Positions 1 through 7,452 of a stretch of DNA of 57,649 nt are shown here, in pieces. Position numbers and translations under genes: made by a program. The stretch comes from Chthoniobacterales bacterium (GTDB lineage: Bacteria; Verrucomicrobiota; Verrucomicrobiia; Chthoniobacterales; UBA6821), in NCBI GenBank assembly GCA_019747895.1, contig JAIEQF010000022.1, positions 1-57,649 on the forward strand. The letters run 5' to 3'. Position 1 is the first letter of the stretch; every line of letters begins with the position of its first letter. The notes beneath the pieces are model-generated. The model made no database searches. It was not told the DNA's origin and saw only the letters and a program-made list of their open reading frames with translations.

Positions 1-74
1 GACGGGATGAGAACGCAGTCTTTTCCTAAAAAGGACAAGTCAGTTGCTTGTAAGTTCTAAGTAATTTGACTATA
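1..74 (+). mobile_element. MITE copy 1 (3' part, cut by window start)
   Basis: This is the last 74 bases of a 166-bp miniature inverted-repeat element whose two full copies lie at 24687-24852 and 45567-45732. It ends with the terminal repeat TTCTAAGTAATTTGACTATA. It differs from the other copies at only a few positions. TA at the tip suggests IS630/Tc1-mariner-type mobilisation. No transposase is present in the window. Confidence 0.85.
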
Positions 75-208
75 ACGACCGACTCTCCATTAACAACATC
101 CTCCACAAGGAGAACTGATTCTCCTGCTGTTGTGGGTGACTCTAAGTAGGGACGAGATTCTTTCAAATAGCAGTCTGTTCCCGATTGGCAGATGCCAAAA
201 ATAAACAC
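75..208 (-). other. Possible gene remnant running into MITE copy 1
   Basis: On the minus strand a GTG-initiated frame encodes about 45 residues of ordinary composition (FGICQSGTDCYLKESRPYLE, then SPTTAGESVLLVEDVVNGES) before it enters the MITE, where it continues only as MITE-encoded residues. A stop lies just upstream in the same frame. I do not recognise the product. It may be a coding relic cut by the MITE or a chance open frame. Confidence 0.2.
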
Positions 209-387
209 TCGCTACGTTGACCTGTAGCGTCGTTTGTTGAGGGGGGTGCTATGATTACATGGCTTGGAAAGGCGGCGTTAGAAGACCTCAAATTTCAGCA
301 AATCAGTCAGATAATCAAGATGTTGCTAAAAAAAATTGGTAATCGTTCAGCCTCGCGGGAGGGAGCGAGTTGCAAAGGATGCCTTCC

Positions 388-470
388 TCTCAACAGCCGC
401 GCTAGCGGCGCTCAACAGCTGCTTTATTCCCGCTTTCGCGGGAATGACGTAGCGGCTCAACATCTCAACT
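388..470. repeat. Family D repeat (CTCAAC-type)
   Basis: CTCAACAGCC, GCTCAACAGC, GGCTCAACATCTCAAC and an internal GCCGCGCTAGCGGC palindrome surround the hairpin at 426-445. The same vocabulary (GGTTGAG, CCGCCTTCAGCGG) occurs between lemA and the rhodopsin gene. Confidence 0.5.
426..445. repeat. REP-like hairpin ATTCCCGC-TTTC-GCGGGAAT
   Basis: Perfect 8-bp stem with a 4-base loop, followed by GACG. This hairpin-plus-GACG form is a very common dispersed palindrome in Gram-negative genomes. A half-decayed relative may sit at about 24875-24900. Confidence 0.6.
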
Positions 471-638
471 TTTACAAAAGCAGGTTGAATAATCTTACTC
501 TTTGCCAAGCAACTGAACGATTACAAAAATTGATTCTTTCTGTGGCAGGGGCCTGGCGGCTTTTCTCTGTAGGACTAGCCACTATTTATCTCGTTTAGAG
601 ACTTCCTTTGATCGAAAAACAGCCCCTAGGAGGGATTG

Positions 639-2048
639 TCACCGATGTCGACCGAATCCCATAAAGGGGCGGCGGCCTGATTTCTTGGGAGCTTCTGTCC
701 CTGATGCTGGGGACGTGCCAGATCTAAAAGAGCGGCCGGTAGAGCGTTGAGCGCTAGAGCTTCGTGGGCTGAAACTTTGTGAGGAATTTCCTGCTGGACG
801 ATCAGCGCGAGGGCGATCTGTGCCAGAACGTGGGCCTTGAATGCCACGAGAACCACGAGGCCCGCCACGAAAATTTCTCTCACGATCATTAGGATCGCGC
901 GGAGGAGCCTTAGCGCCCATGTCAAAACCTTCTGCCTTCTTGCGCAAGATGCCACGGCCAATGAAGCGTTCAAGGGCACGCAGCGAACCATGATCTTCAG
1001 ATGTTACAAAACTGATCGCCTCGCCAATGGCTTGGGCACGACCTGTCCGGCCGATGCGGTGCACATAATCTTCATGATGCGGAGGAAAATCGTAATTCAC
1101 AACGTGAGAGATTCCATCGACGTCGATGCCTCGTGCTGCAATATCAGTGGCAACAAGAGCGATAACTTTTCCATCTTTGAAATCTTGAAGCGCTCGCAAG
1201 CGCTGGTTCTGAGAGCGATTCGAGTGAAGCGTCGCTGTTGTGATGCCGCTTTTTTCCAACTGCTTAGCGATGCGGTCAGCACCATGCTTGGTGCGAGTGA
1301 AGATGAGGACCATGCGAAAGAGATCATCTTTCATCAAATGCGCTAGGAGTGGCGACTTCAAATGATGTGGCACTTCGTAGACAAATTGTGCCACAGTTTC
1401 TGCTGGATTGGAACGGCGGCCAATTTCGACGATGGTCGGCGTTTGAAGAAATTCTTGCGTCAACTTTTCAATATCACGCGACAAAGTTGCTGAGAAAAAG
1501 AGGGTTTGGCGTTGGCGCGGCAGTAGTTTAACGATTTGACGAATCGCAGGAATGAAGCCCATGTCGAGCATGCGATCAGCCTCATCCAGAACGAGGTATT
1601 GGATGCCAGCAAAAGCTTTTTCTCTGCCGCGAATAATATCGAGCAGACGACCCGGAGTCGCAATGACGATATCGACTTGATCCGTCAGCGCCTTGATCTG
1701 AGCGCGTTCGCTGACGCCACCATAAATTTTTGCAATCTTGAACGGAAGATGACGAGCGTAGGCCCGGACATTCTCGTCGATCTGGACAACTAGCTCGCGT
1801 GTGGGAGCCACAATAAGGACTTGCATCCGTGCCGAGTCGCCTTCACGACGTGCTGCAGCCATCTTCGAGAGGAGCGGCAAAACAAACGCTGCCGTCTTTC
1901 CAGTTCCTGTCTGCGCAATGCCGATGAGATCTTTTCCTTCCAAGATCGGAGGGATGGCAGCTACTTGAATCGGTGTGGGCTCTGTGTACCCAGCCTCAGT
2001 AATGGCTTTGAGAATATTGGAATCGAGATGGAGTGCGCGGAAGGACAT
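639..2048 (-). CDS. rhlE: DEAD-box ATP-dependent RNA helicase, RhlE type
   Basis: This 469-residue protein unwinds short RNA duplexes using ATP and probably works in ribosome assembly or RNA turnover in the cytoplasm. All family motifs are visible in order: the PTPIQ Q-motif, AQTGTGKT (Walker A), PTRELVVQ, TPGRLLD, DEAD (in VLDEADRMLDMGF), SAT, and in domain 2 ATDIAARGIDVDG and HRIGRTGRA. The last ~90 residues are rich in Arg, Gly and Ser, a typical RNA-binding tail for this subgroup. The ATG start is followed directly by MSFRALHLDSNIL, matching the usual RhlE N-terminus. It is divergent from msrA, with a family A repeat arm directly upstream. CsdA and RhlB are alternatives within the same superfamily. 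Confidence 0.93.
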   Translation of the reverse strand: MSFRALHLDSNILKAITEAGYTEPTPIQVAAIPPILEGKDLIGIAQTGTGKTAAFVLPLLSKMAAARREGDSARMQVLIVAPTRELVVQIDENVRAYARHLPFKIAKIYGGVSERAQIKALTDQVDIVIATPGRLLDIIRGREKAFAGIQYLVLDEADRMLDMGFIPAIRQIVKLLPRQRQTLFFSATLSRDIEKLTQEFLQTPTIVEIGRRSNPAETVAQFVYEVPHHLKSPLLAHLMKDDLFRMVLIFTRTKHGADRIAKQLEKSGITTATLHSNRSQNQRLRALQDFKDGKVIALVATDIAARGIDVDGISHVVNYDFPPHHEDYVHRIGRTGRAQAIGEAISFVTSEDHGSLRALERFIGRGILRKKAEGFDMGAKAPPRDPNDRERNFRGGPRGSRGIQGPRSGTDRPRADRPAGNSSQSFSPRSSSAQRSTGRSFRSGTSPASGTEAPKKSGRRPFMGFGRHR

Positions 2049-2052
2049 TCTT

Positions 2053-2084
2053 GCAGGTTACAGGTTACAGGTTGCAGGTTACAG
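2053..2084. repeat. Family A 7-nt repeat arm (single)
   Basis: Tandem GCAGGTT/ACAGGTT units between the divergent rhlE and msrA starts. No inverted partner arm is obvious before msrA. Confidence 0.8.
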
Positions 2085-2138
2085 CGAAAAATGCACTTCA
2101 CCCTTTATCTTTCAATGGCTATTGTTTTTTTAATAGGC

Positions 2139-2714
2139 ATGAAATCACTTTTATTTTTTCTCATCATGACCACATCGCTTCTTGCTACTCCGTCTAAAAA
2201 TTTGAATTCTTCTTCTAAAGCCGTTTTTGGTGGAGGTTGCTTTTGGTGTCTAGAGGCTCTTTTTCAAAGGTTGCCGGGAGTTACTCATGTTCAGTCGGGC
2301 TTTGCGGGAGGCGACACAAAACATCCAACCTACGAAGAGGTCTGCACAGGGCAGACCGGTCATGCTGAAGTTATCGAGGTGACGTATGATCCTAAGAACA
2401 TTTCCTACAATCAGCTACTCGACTTTTTCTGGAAAGTCCACGATCCGACAACGCTGAATCGACAGGGAGCTGATGCCGGAACGCAATATCGTTCGATCAT
2501 TTTAACAACAACACCTGAGCAGCAGCGCCTCGCCGAGCTTTCTAAAAAGAAAGCGCAAGCCGCTGTTAAAAATCCGATTGTGACAGAAATTAAACCGCTC
2601 GTGGCTTTTTATCCAGCGGACATCAGTCATCAAGATTACTATCGCAATCATCCGAATGCTCCTTACTGCCGTGCGGTCATCGCGCCGAAGCTGGAGAAAT
2701 TAAAAGTAGAATAA
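2139..2714 (+). CDS. msrA: Peptide methionine sulfoxide reductase MsrA, exported
   Basis: MsrA reduces methionine-S-sulfoxide in oxidised proteins. The catalytic motif GGGCFWCLEALFQ is at about residues 31-43, and the C-terminal PYCRAVIAPKLEKL carries a candidate resolving Cys. From the ATG at 2139 the product is 191 residues and begins MKSLLFFLIMTTSLLATPS, a likely signal peptide, so the enzyme probably acts in the periplasm. The frame is open further upstream to 1821, but that part overlaps rhlE on the other strand and reads through the family A repeat. An ATG at 2115 is an alternative start. The gene converges on the PUR-type gene with a 3-base gap. Confidence 0.93.
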   Translation: MKSLLFFLIMTTSLLATPSKNLNSSSKAVFGGGCFWCLEALFQRLPGVTHVQSGFAGGDTKHPTYEEVCTGQTGHAEVIEVTYDPKNISYNQLLDFFWKVHDPTTLNRQGADAGTQYRSIILTTTPEQQRLAELSKKKAQAAVKNPIVTEIKPLVAFYPADISHQDYYRNHPNAPYCRAVIAPKLEKLKVE

Positions 2715-2717
2715 AAC

Positions 2718-2978
2718 TTATTCTGTCTTAGCAGCTTCGGTGGAGAGAATATCCTGAATCAAATCAGCAAAGTCTTTGAAGCCACTAGCGGGAACAATCA
2801 CAGTGTTACGACGACCTTGCGCCTCTTCCGTGAGACGAAGAAATTTTCCACGTTCGTTTTCACGAAGCTGAGCCGTAAAAAATTTACGTTCGACTTGAAG
2901 TTCGCGTGTCTCTAGCGACTGATCGTGGGAATATTGGCGGTAGGATGAAGAATAGGAATGATAAGAATCGTCGTTCAT
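2718..2978 (-). CDS. PUR-alpha-like DNA/RNA-binding protein
   Basis: This small protein (86 residues from the ATG at 2978; an in-frame ATG at 2996 adds six) contains ELQVERKFFTAQLRENERG, then GKFLRLTEEAQGRRNTVIVP and a SGFKDFADLIQDIL helix. That is one PUR repeat: a four-stranded sheet and a helix that bind single-stranded nucleic acid. Bacterial PUR proteins form intertwined dimers of one repeat each, which fits this length. The N-terminus is Ser/Tyr-rich (SYHSYSSSYRQYS). The cellular role in bacteria is not known. It is divergent from the protease gene at 3061. Confidence 0.75.
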   Translation of the reverse strand: MNDDSYHSYSSSYRQYSHDQSLETRELQVERKFFTAQLRENERGKFLRLTEEAQGRRNTVIVPASGFKDFADLIQDILSTEAAKTE

Positions 2979-3060
2979 AAAAGTAAGAGTCCCCATTTTT
3001 AAAAATGTCTCACCATAAAATCAATTGTTTTTTGTAAAGGAGGCATTAATCTTTCCATCC

Positions 3061-4683
3061 ATGAAAATATTTTACGCCAGGTTAACAAATTTTTGCGTTG
3101 TCCTAGCGGCAGTTCTGCTTGTCACTATTATTTTCAAAAAATACCAGCATCCTCATCATGAGCAGATTTCAGTCATTGCCCAGAGCAATCATGCAGGAGG
3201 AATAGCAGTACTGGATTCACAATCACCGCGAGTCTCAGCTCGACAAGGCTCTGGAACAGCATCACCACTCGATTGCCCATCTGAACAAGAGTTGAAAGAG
3301 TTTCCAGGAGCTCGCGTCATCGAATTTGCAGAGGTGGATGGACCTGAGCCGGGGCAGAAAATACGAATGAGGATTTTGGAAACGAAATTTAAATATCCTT
3401 ATGTTCGCATTGAAGAAGTGATGGAGCCTCTCACTAATAGGGTTGTTAGTCGCGAAGAGATGGTGGCAGATCATCTGCTTGTAACCTTGCCTGAGGGAGA
3501 AGATCCCGTCGCTTTTTTTAACAAACTGGGTTCTCAAGCAGTCTCTATGGAGCGGATTTCTACAAATCAACGACTCTATCAACTTCAGCTTGCAAAAAAT
3601 AATTTAGCAGCGCTACCTCAAATGCTAGATGGAATCAGGCAAAACAAGCTGGCAGCAGCTATTAGCGAGCCTGATTTTTTTTATCATGTCTGTTCTATTC
3701 CCAATGATAGTTTGTACTCTCAGCAATGGTATCTCTGGAAAAGTTGCAACGGTGTCGATGGGCAGATTCCTTCTAAGATCTTTTTTTCTGGCATTGATGC
3801 TCCCGATGCTTGGGATGTGCGAACATCAGCGGCCTCTGTCATCGTCGCTGTGGTCGATTCTGGAATTCGTTACACACATGAAGACCTCGCTGCTAATATG
3901 TGGCATAATCCTGTGCCAACTTATGGTGATATTTACGGATGTAATGCTGTTGCTAAAAATGGTGATCCGATGGATGACCTGGGGCATGGAACTTTTTGTG
4001 CAGGAATTATTGGAGCAGCAGGTAACAATAGAAAAGGCATTGCAGGGGTTGCTTGGAAAGTACAGCTCATGGCATGCAAAAACATCAATGCTCAAGGCGA
4101 TGCCGTTACTAGTGATAACATTACCTGCATCAATTATGCCTGTGATCATGGGGCAAAAATTTTGAATTGCAGTTGGAATTCCAGAGGACACGCTTTTTAT
4201 TCAGCCAGTGAACGCGCTGCATTTCAATACGCCCATGATCAGGGCGTTATTGTGGTTGCATCTGTAGGAGATGGTGGGATTAACGATGATGTTAATAAAG
4301 ATGATTATCCAACTTGTTATGGCTTTGATAATATCGTTGCGGTTGCTTCAACAAATGCTGCTAATGAATTGTCGAACTTTTCTAGCTATGGAGCGACAAC
4401 CGTTCATCTTGCCGCTCCAGGAGAAGAGATCACATCAACCTACAATGCTTCTGATTCCTCTTATAACTATGGATATGGAACTTCTTTTGCAGCGCCGCAA
4501 GTGACAGGAACATTGGCTCTCATGAAAGAACAATTTCCGACCTTGTCTTATCAAGAGTTAATTGCGCAACTCCTCGCCGCAACGGATAAGATTCTTTCCC
4601 TTCAAGGAAAAGTCATCTCTGGGGGACGACTTAATGTAGCAAAAGCATTGGGCGCGGTTGAGGCGGATGCTCCTACTTTTTAA
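3061..4683 (+). CDS. Subtilisin-like (S8) serine protease with N-terminal membrane anchor
   Basis: The S8 catalytic triad is intact: Asp266 in AVVDSGIRYTHEDL, His309 in DDLGHGTFCAGI and Ser475 in YGTSFAAPQVTG, in a 540-residue product. The N-terminus (NFCVVLAAVLLVTIIF) is a signal anchor or signal peptide. Residues ~30-220 form a poorly conserved region that looks like an inhibitory propeptide, so the enzyme is probably exported and self-processed. The ATG at 3061 is preferred; an AAAGGAGG lies 16 bases upstream, rather far, and an in-frame TTG at 3025 is the alternative. The last codons overlap the convergent rnr gene by 11 bases. The substrate is unknown. Confidence 0.85.
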   Translation: MKIFYARLTNFCVVLAAVLLVTIIFKKYQHPHHEQISVIAQSNHAGGIAVLDSQSPRVSARQGSGTASPLDCPSEQELKEFPGARVIEFAEVDGPEPGQKIRMRILETKFKYPYVRIEEVMEPLTNRVVSREEMVADHLLVTLPEGEDPVAFFNKLGSQAVSMERISTNQRLYQLQLAKNNLAALPQMLDGIRQNKLAAAISEPDFFYHVCSIPNDSLYSQQWYLWKSCNGVDGQIPSKIFFSGIDAPDAWDVRTSAASVIVAVVDSGIRYTHEDLAANMWHNPVPTYGDIYGCNAVAKNGDPMDDLGHGTFCAGIIGAAGNNRKGIAGVAWKVQLMACKNINAQGDAVTSDNITCINYACDHGAKILNCSWNSRGHAFYSASERAAFQYAHDQGVIVVASVGDGGINDDVNKDDYPTCYGFDNIVAVASTNAANELSNFSSYGATTVHLAAPGEEITSTYNASDSSYNYGYGTSFAAPQVTGTLALMKEQFPTLSYQELIAQLLAATDKILSLQGKVISGGRLNVAKALGAVEADAPTF

Positions 4684-7246
4684 GAGGAACAATCCTAAAA
4701 TCAATCTGCTGCTTCCAGCGATCGACGCCGGCAACAGCAACCATGATTTGCTGTCCTGCATGATAGACCTTCTTTGTCTGTCGGCCTACCAAGCGGGTGC
4801 GAGGTGCATCAAAAAGATAAAAATCATCCTCCATGCTCGAGACGGGAACCAATCCTGAAACAAGAACTTCAGGTAACTCAACAAAAAGTCCATAATTGCG
4901 GGCTTCGATGATGTTGGCTTTCCAAGTATGCTTTTTGCGAGCGTGTTGCTCTGCTTCAAAGTAGTCGAGCTTCTTGAGGCGCACGGACTCTTTTTCTGCG
5001 TCGGCAGCGGTTCGTTCGGTTGTAGAAATGTGATCGCCAATAGCGAGCAAGTCTCCCGATCGAGGCCCACGCAGGCGCGCGTCGAGATGTCGTGCTAGAG
5101 CACGATGAACAACGAGATCAGCATATCGCCGGATAGGGCTCGTGAAATGAGCATAATCTTTTTTCTGAAGACCGTAGTGCCCTAATGGATCAGGAGAGTA
5201 GCGCGCTCTCTTTAAGCTTTTGAGAAGGCCGATCTTGAGCGCATGTTCGTACGGTTTTCCATGCAGGCTGTGAAGAAATTTTTGGAGCTCGCGCCGATGT
5301 GTTAGGTCTCCCACAGCGACTTGATAAGTTGCTACGAGTTCACGAAATTCATTTAATTTTTCGTTGTCTGGTTTTTCATGAACGCGATAGAGGAGTGGTT
5401 GTTTGGCCAGTTTGAGGTGGCGTGCCACGAGTTCGTTAGCAAGCAACATCAGCTCTTCGATCAATTGATGAGAAATATCATTTTGGACCAATTCCAATTT
5501 TTCTACTTTTCCTTCACGATTGAGTCGAACCTTCACCTCTGGCATATCTAGCTCCAGCGAGCCTTGTTGAAAGCGAAGGCGTCGGAGGAGAGAAGAACAT
5601 TCCCAAGCAGTGTGAACCCGCTCCCTAAGAACCTGTTCAAAATCTCCTAAAGTAGCGCACTGCGGTGTCGCTGCGGTGCTCGCCTGCGTCGAGTATTTCG
5701 GTATACACTCCTCGGCTGTGCTCCTTGCTCCTGGCATTGCATCAATTTTAGAAAATTTTGAAGAGGTTCTATGGCAAGTTTGAGGTGGCTGTTCTAAAAT
5801 TTTCAGCGCTTCTTGATAGGTCAGTCGAGCTTTGCTGCGAATGACGCTCCGCGCGAAGCGGACATCTTTAACAACGCCACTGCGGTTGATGCTCGCAAAA
5901 ACAGAGAAGGCTAAACGGTCTTCATTAGGACGAAGACTGCAGAGACCGTTGCTCAGATTTTCTGGCAACATTGGAATGACGCGGTCCACCAGATAAACAC
6001 TATTGCCTCGATGGTAAGCCTCGCGGTCCAAGGAAGAATGAGGCTGCACGTAGTGGGAGACGTCGGCAATGTGAATCGTGACATCCCATCCTGCGCTGGT
6101 GCGCTGAACTTCAATCGCATCATCAAAATCACGGGCATCGTCGGGATCAATCGTGATGACAAAACGGTCGCGCAAGTCTTCACGGTCCCGCAAATCTTCC
6201 TCACGAACGGTTCCTTCAAAGCCGGAGGCTTCGGTCAAGACCTCTGGCGGAAATTCAGTGGGGAGCTGGTGCTTGCGAATGATCGAAAGAATATCAACGC
6301 CAGGAGCTGTCATCGGGCCCAGGACCTCGATGAGATGGCCTTCCGGTTGCGTGTGGCGATTTTCCCAACGATCGAGGGACGCAACGACTTTTTCTCCCGC
6401 CTTACCACTAAGCAAATCACCGGAGAGATAAAGATTATGTTGAAGATGCGGATTGTCGGGGATGACGTAGGAAAAATCTTGAGAATGCTGCAACGTGCCA
6501 ACGATGGTTTTGTTGGCACGATTTAAAATGCGAATGACTTCTCCTTCCGCGCGACGTTCTTTCGTCTGCGTGGGGCGACGGGCGCGGCGATCTTTGATCA
6601 GGCGAGCCAAGACGTAATCGCCTTGCATTCCCGTATCGAGATTCTCGGGGCTAATGTAGATGTCAGGCCCCTCCTCTGGCAGTAAATGAGCGGCTCCGCT
6701 CGTGTGGACCTGCAAAGTTCCGAAGAGAAGATCTGCATTTCTGGGAAGGACGTAATGATCTTTACGAAGTTTTAAAACCAAACGCTCCTTCTCAAGTTGG
6801 TATAAGGCTTCAGTAACCATCTCTTTTTGAGGATGGTGACGGAATAATTTTTGCTGCAACGCCTCTAGAGAAAGGGCCTCTTTTTTTAAAAGAGTCAGGA
6901 GTTCATTCTCAAGTTCCAGGAGAGGATTTCTTTTTGGTTGAGAAAAATTTTTCTTCTTTGAAAAAGAAGCGACTTTTTTGTGAATCTTTTTTCCAGAGAC
7001 TTTCTTTCGTCGTCGGTCATCTTTCTGATGCCTTTTTGATCTCTTCGATGTTAACCCGGAAATTTCATGTCTCTCAGTCTGCAGCTTGGCCAAAGCCGAT
7101 GAAGACTGCGTTGTCGTTGGATTTTGATCAGAGCGGTATGTACTCATACAGCCCTGATCAAAATTCTGCCTCCGCCTTGTCTCATTAGCTTTTTCCTTCG
7201 CTTCGCTGTGAGAGGTATGAAATTTCCGGGTTAAATGTTTCGCCAC
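4673..7246 (-). CDS. rnr: Ribonuclease R (RNB family 3'-5' exoribonuclease) with two palindromic inserts
   Basis: An 857-residue exoribonuclease that degrades structured RNA from the 3' end. Visible are OB-fold cold-shock domains, the RNB catalytic domain with the Mg-binding DPDDARDFDDA motif, HFTSPIRRYADLVVHR, and a C-terminal S1 domain (KANIIEARNYGLFVELPEVL). Two segments do not belong to the family. Residues ~5-66 are encoded by a 184-bp palindrome (7051-7234). Residues ~493-540, inside the RNB domain, are encoded by a 143-bp element (5628-5770). Both stay in frame. The GTG at 7246 is the only start that keeps the first insert; the native start may be one lost or masked by the insertion, before the Lys-rich segment. 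Divergent from the ketoacyl synthase gene. Confidence 0.93.
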   Translation of the reverse strand: MAKHLTRKFHTSHSEAKEKANETRRRQNFDQGCMSTYRSDQNPTTTQSSSALAKLQTERHEISGLTSKRSKRHQKDDRRRKKVSGKKIHKKVASFSKKKNFSQPKRNPLLELENELLTLLKKEALSLEALQQKLFRHHPQKEMVTEALYQLEKERLVLKLRKDHYVLPRNADLLFGTLQVHTSGAAHLLPEEGPDIYISPENLDTGMQGDYVLARLIKDRRARRPTQTKERRAEGEVIRILNRANKTIVGTLQHSQDFSYVIPDNPHLQHNLYLSGDLLSGKAGEKVVASLDRWENRHTQPEGHLIEVLGPMTAPGVDILSIIRKHQLPTEFPPEVLTEASGFEGTVREEDLRDREDLRDRFVITIDPDDARDFDDAIEVQRTSAGWDVTIHIADVSHYVQPHSSLDREAYHRGNSVYLVDRVIPMLPENLSNGLCSLRPNEDRLAFSVFASINRSGVVKDVRFARSVIRSKARLTYQEALKILEQPPQTCHRTSSKFSKIDAMPGARSTAEECIPKYSTQASTAATPQCATLGDFEQVLRERVHTAWECSSLLRRLRFQQGSLELDMPEVKVRLNREGKVEKLELVQNDISHQLIEELMLLANELVARHLKLAKQPLLYRVHEKPDNEKLNEFRELVATYQVAVGDLTHRRELQKFLHSLHGKPYEHALKIGLLKSLKRARYSPDPLGHYGLQKKDYAHFTSPIRRYADLVVHRALARHLDARLRGPRSGDLLAIGDHISTTERTAADAEKESVRLKKLDYFEAEQHARKKHTWKANIIEARNYGLFVELPEVLVSGLVPVSSMEDDFYLFDAPRTRLVGRQTKKVYHAGQQIMVAVAGVDRWKQQIDFRIVPLKK
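5628..5770. mobile_element. Palindromic element inside rnr (internal)
   Basis: Terminal inverted repeats AGAACCTGTTCAAAATCTCC (left) and the complement of GAAAATTTTGAAGAGGTTCT (right) bound 143 bp of GC-richer DNA with a second inverted repeat near its centre (CGAGTATTTC against ACACTCCTCG). It encodes ~48 residues between the ARLTYQEALKILE and DFEQVLRERVHTAW parts of RNase R, which are normally close together. No transposase is encoded. Confidence 0.75.
7051..7234. mobile_element. Palindromic element inside rnr (N-terminal)
   Basis: A 184-bp imperfect palindrome. The outer arms TTAACCCGGAAATTTCAT and ATGAAATTTCCGGGTTAA are exact complements. Inner arms TTTTGATCAG and CTGATCAAAA, and a centre GTATGTACTCATAC, also pair. 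ATG flanks both sides on the plus strand, a possible 3-bp target duplication. It supplies residues ~5-66 of the RNase R frame. Confidence 0.8.
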
Positions 7247-7300
7247 AGCGCCATCATTACGGCTTGAATTTTTTTCGCCAACAACAAAATAAAGAAAAGT

Positions 7301-7452
7301 AATGAGCGACGAGTGGCGGGTAACGAGTATTTTTGATTGAAAGCAAAATGACTTTTAGAGAATTTCATTTTTACAGAACATATTTTAAGTATCCTTAGGA
7401 TATGTTGCCTCAGAATCCGCCACTCGTTACTCGTTACTCGTTACCCGTTACT
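7301..7452. repeat. Family B bracketing element (rnr / ketoacyl synthase)
   Basis: The left arm (7301-7329, GACGAGTGGCGGGTAACGAG) and inverted right arm (7419-7452, CACTCGTTACTCGTTACTCG) enclose ~90 bp. The right arm is read as codons of the downstream synthase. The loop resembles that of the element at 21603-21757. Confidence 0.85.

Larger units (their letters stand above)
209..638. other. Gene-free stretch with degenerate repeats
   Basis: I see no convincing gene here. The 115-codon frame at 251-598 runs through repeat-like sequence and is probably not coding. The stretch holds a degenerate piece (about 349-376) of the GC-rich module found at 20.2 and 43.9 kb, CTCAAC-type repeats (388-470), and a hairpin at 426-445. 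Confidence 0.6.

Noticed and set aside
251-598. 115-codon plus-strand open frame
   Set aside because: It runs through REP-like and CTCAAC repeats, lacks recognisable similarity and contains hairpin DNA typical of spacers.
837-1346. 169-codon plus-strand frame opposite rhlE
   Set aside because: Shadow of the helicase coding strand; the minus-strand frame carries every DEAD-box motif.
1821-2138. N-terminal extension of msrA
   Set aside because: It overlaps rhlE antisense and then reads the family A repeat; a signal peptide begins properly at 2139.
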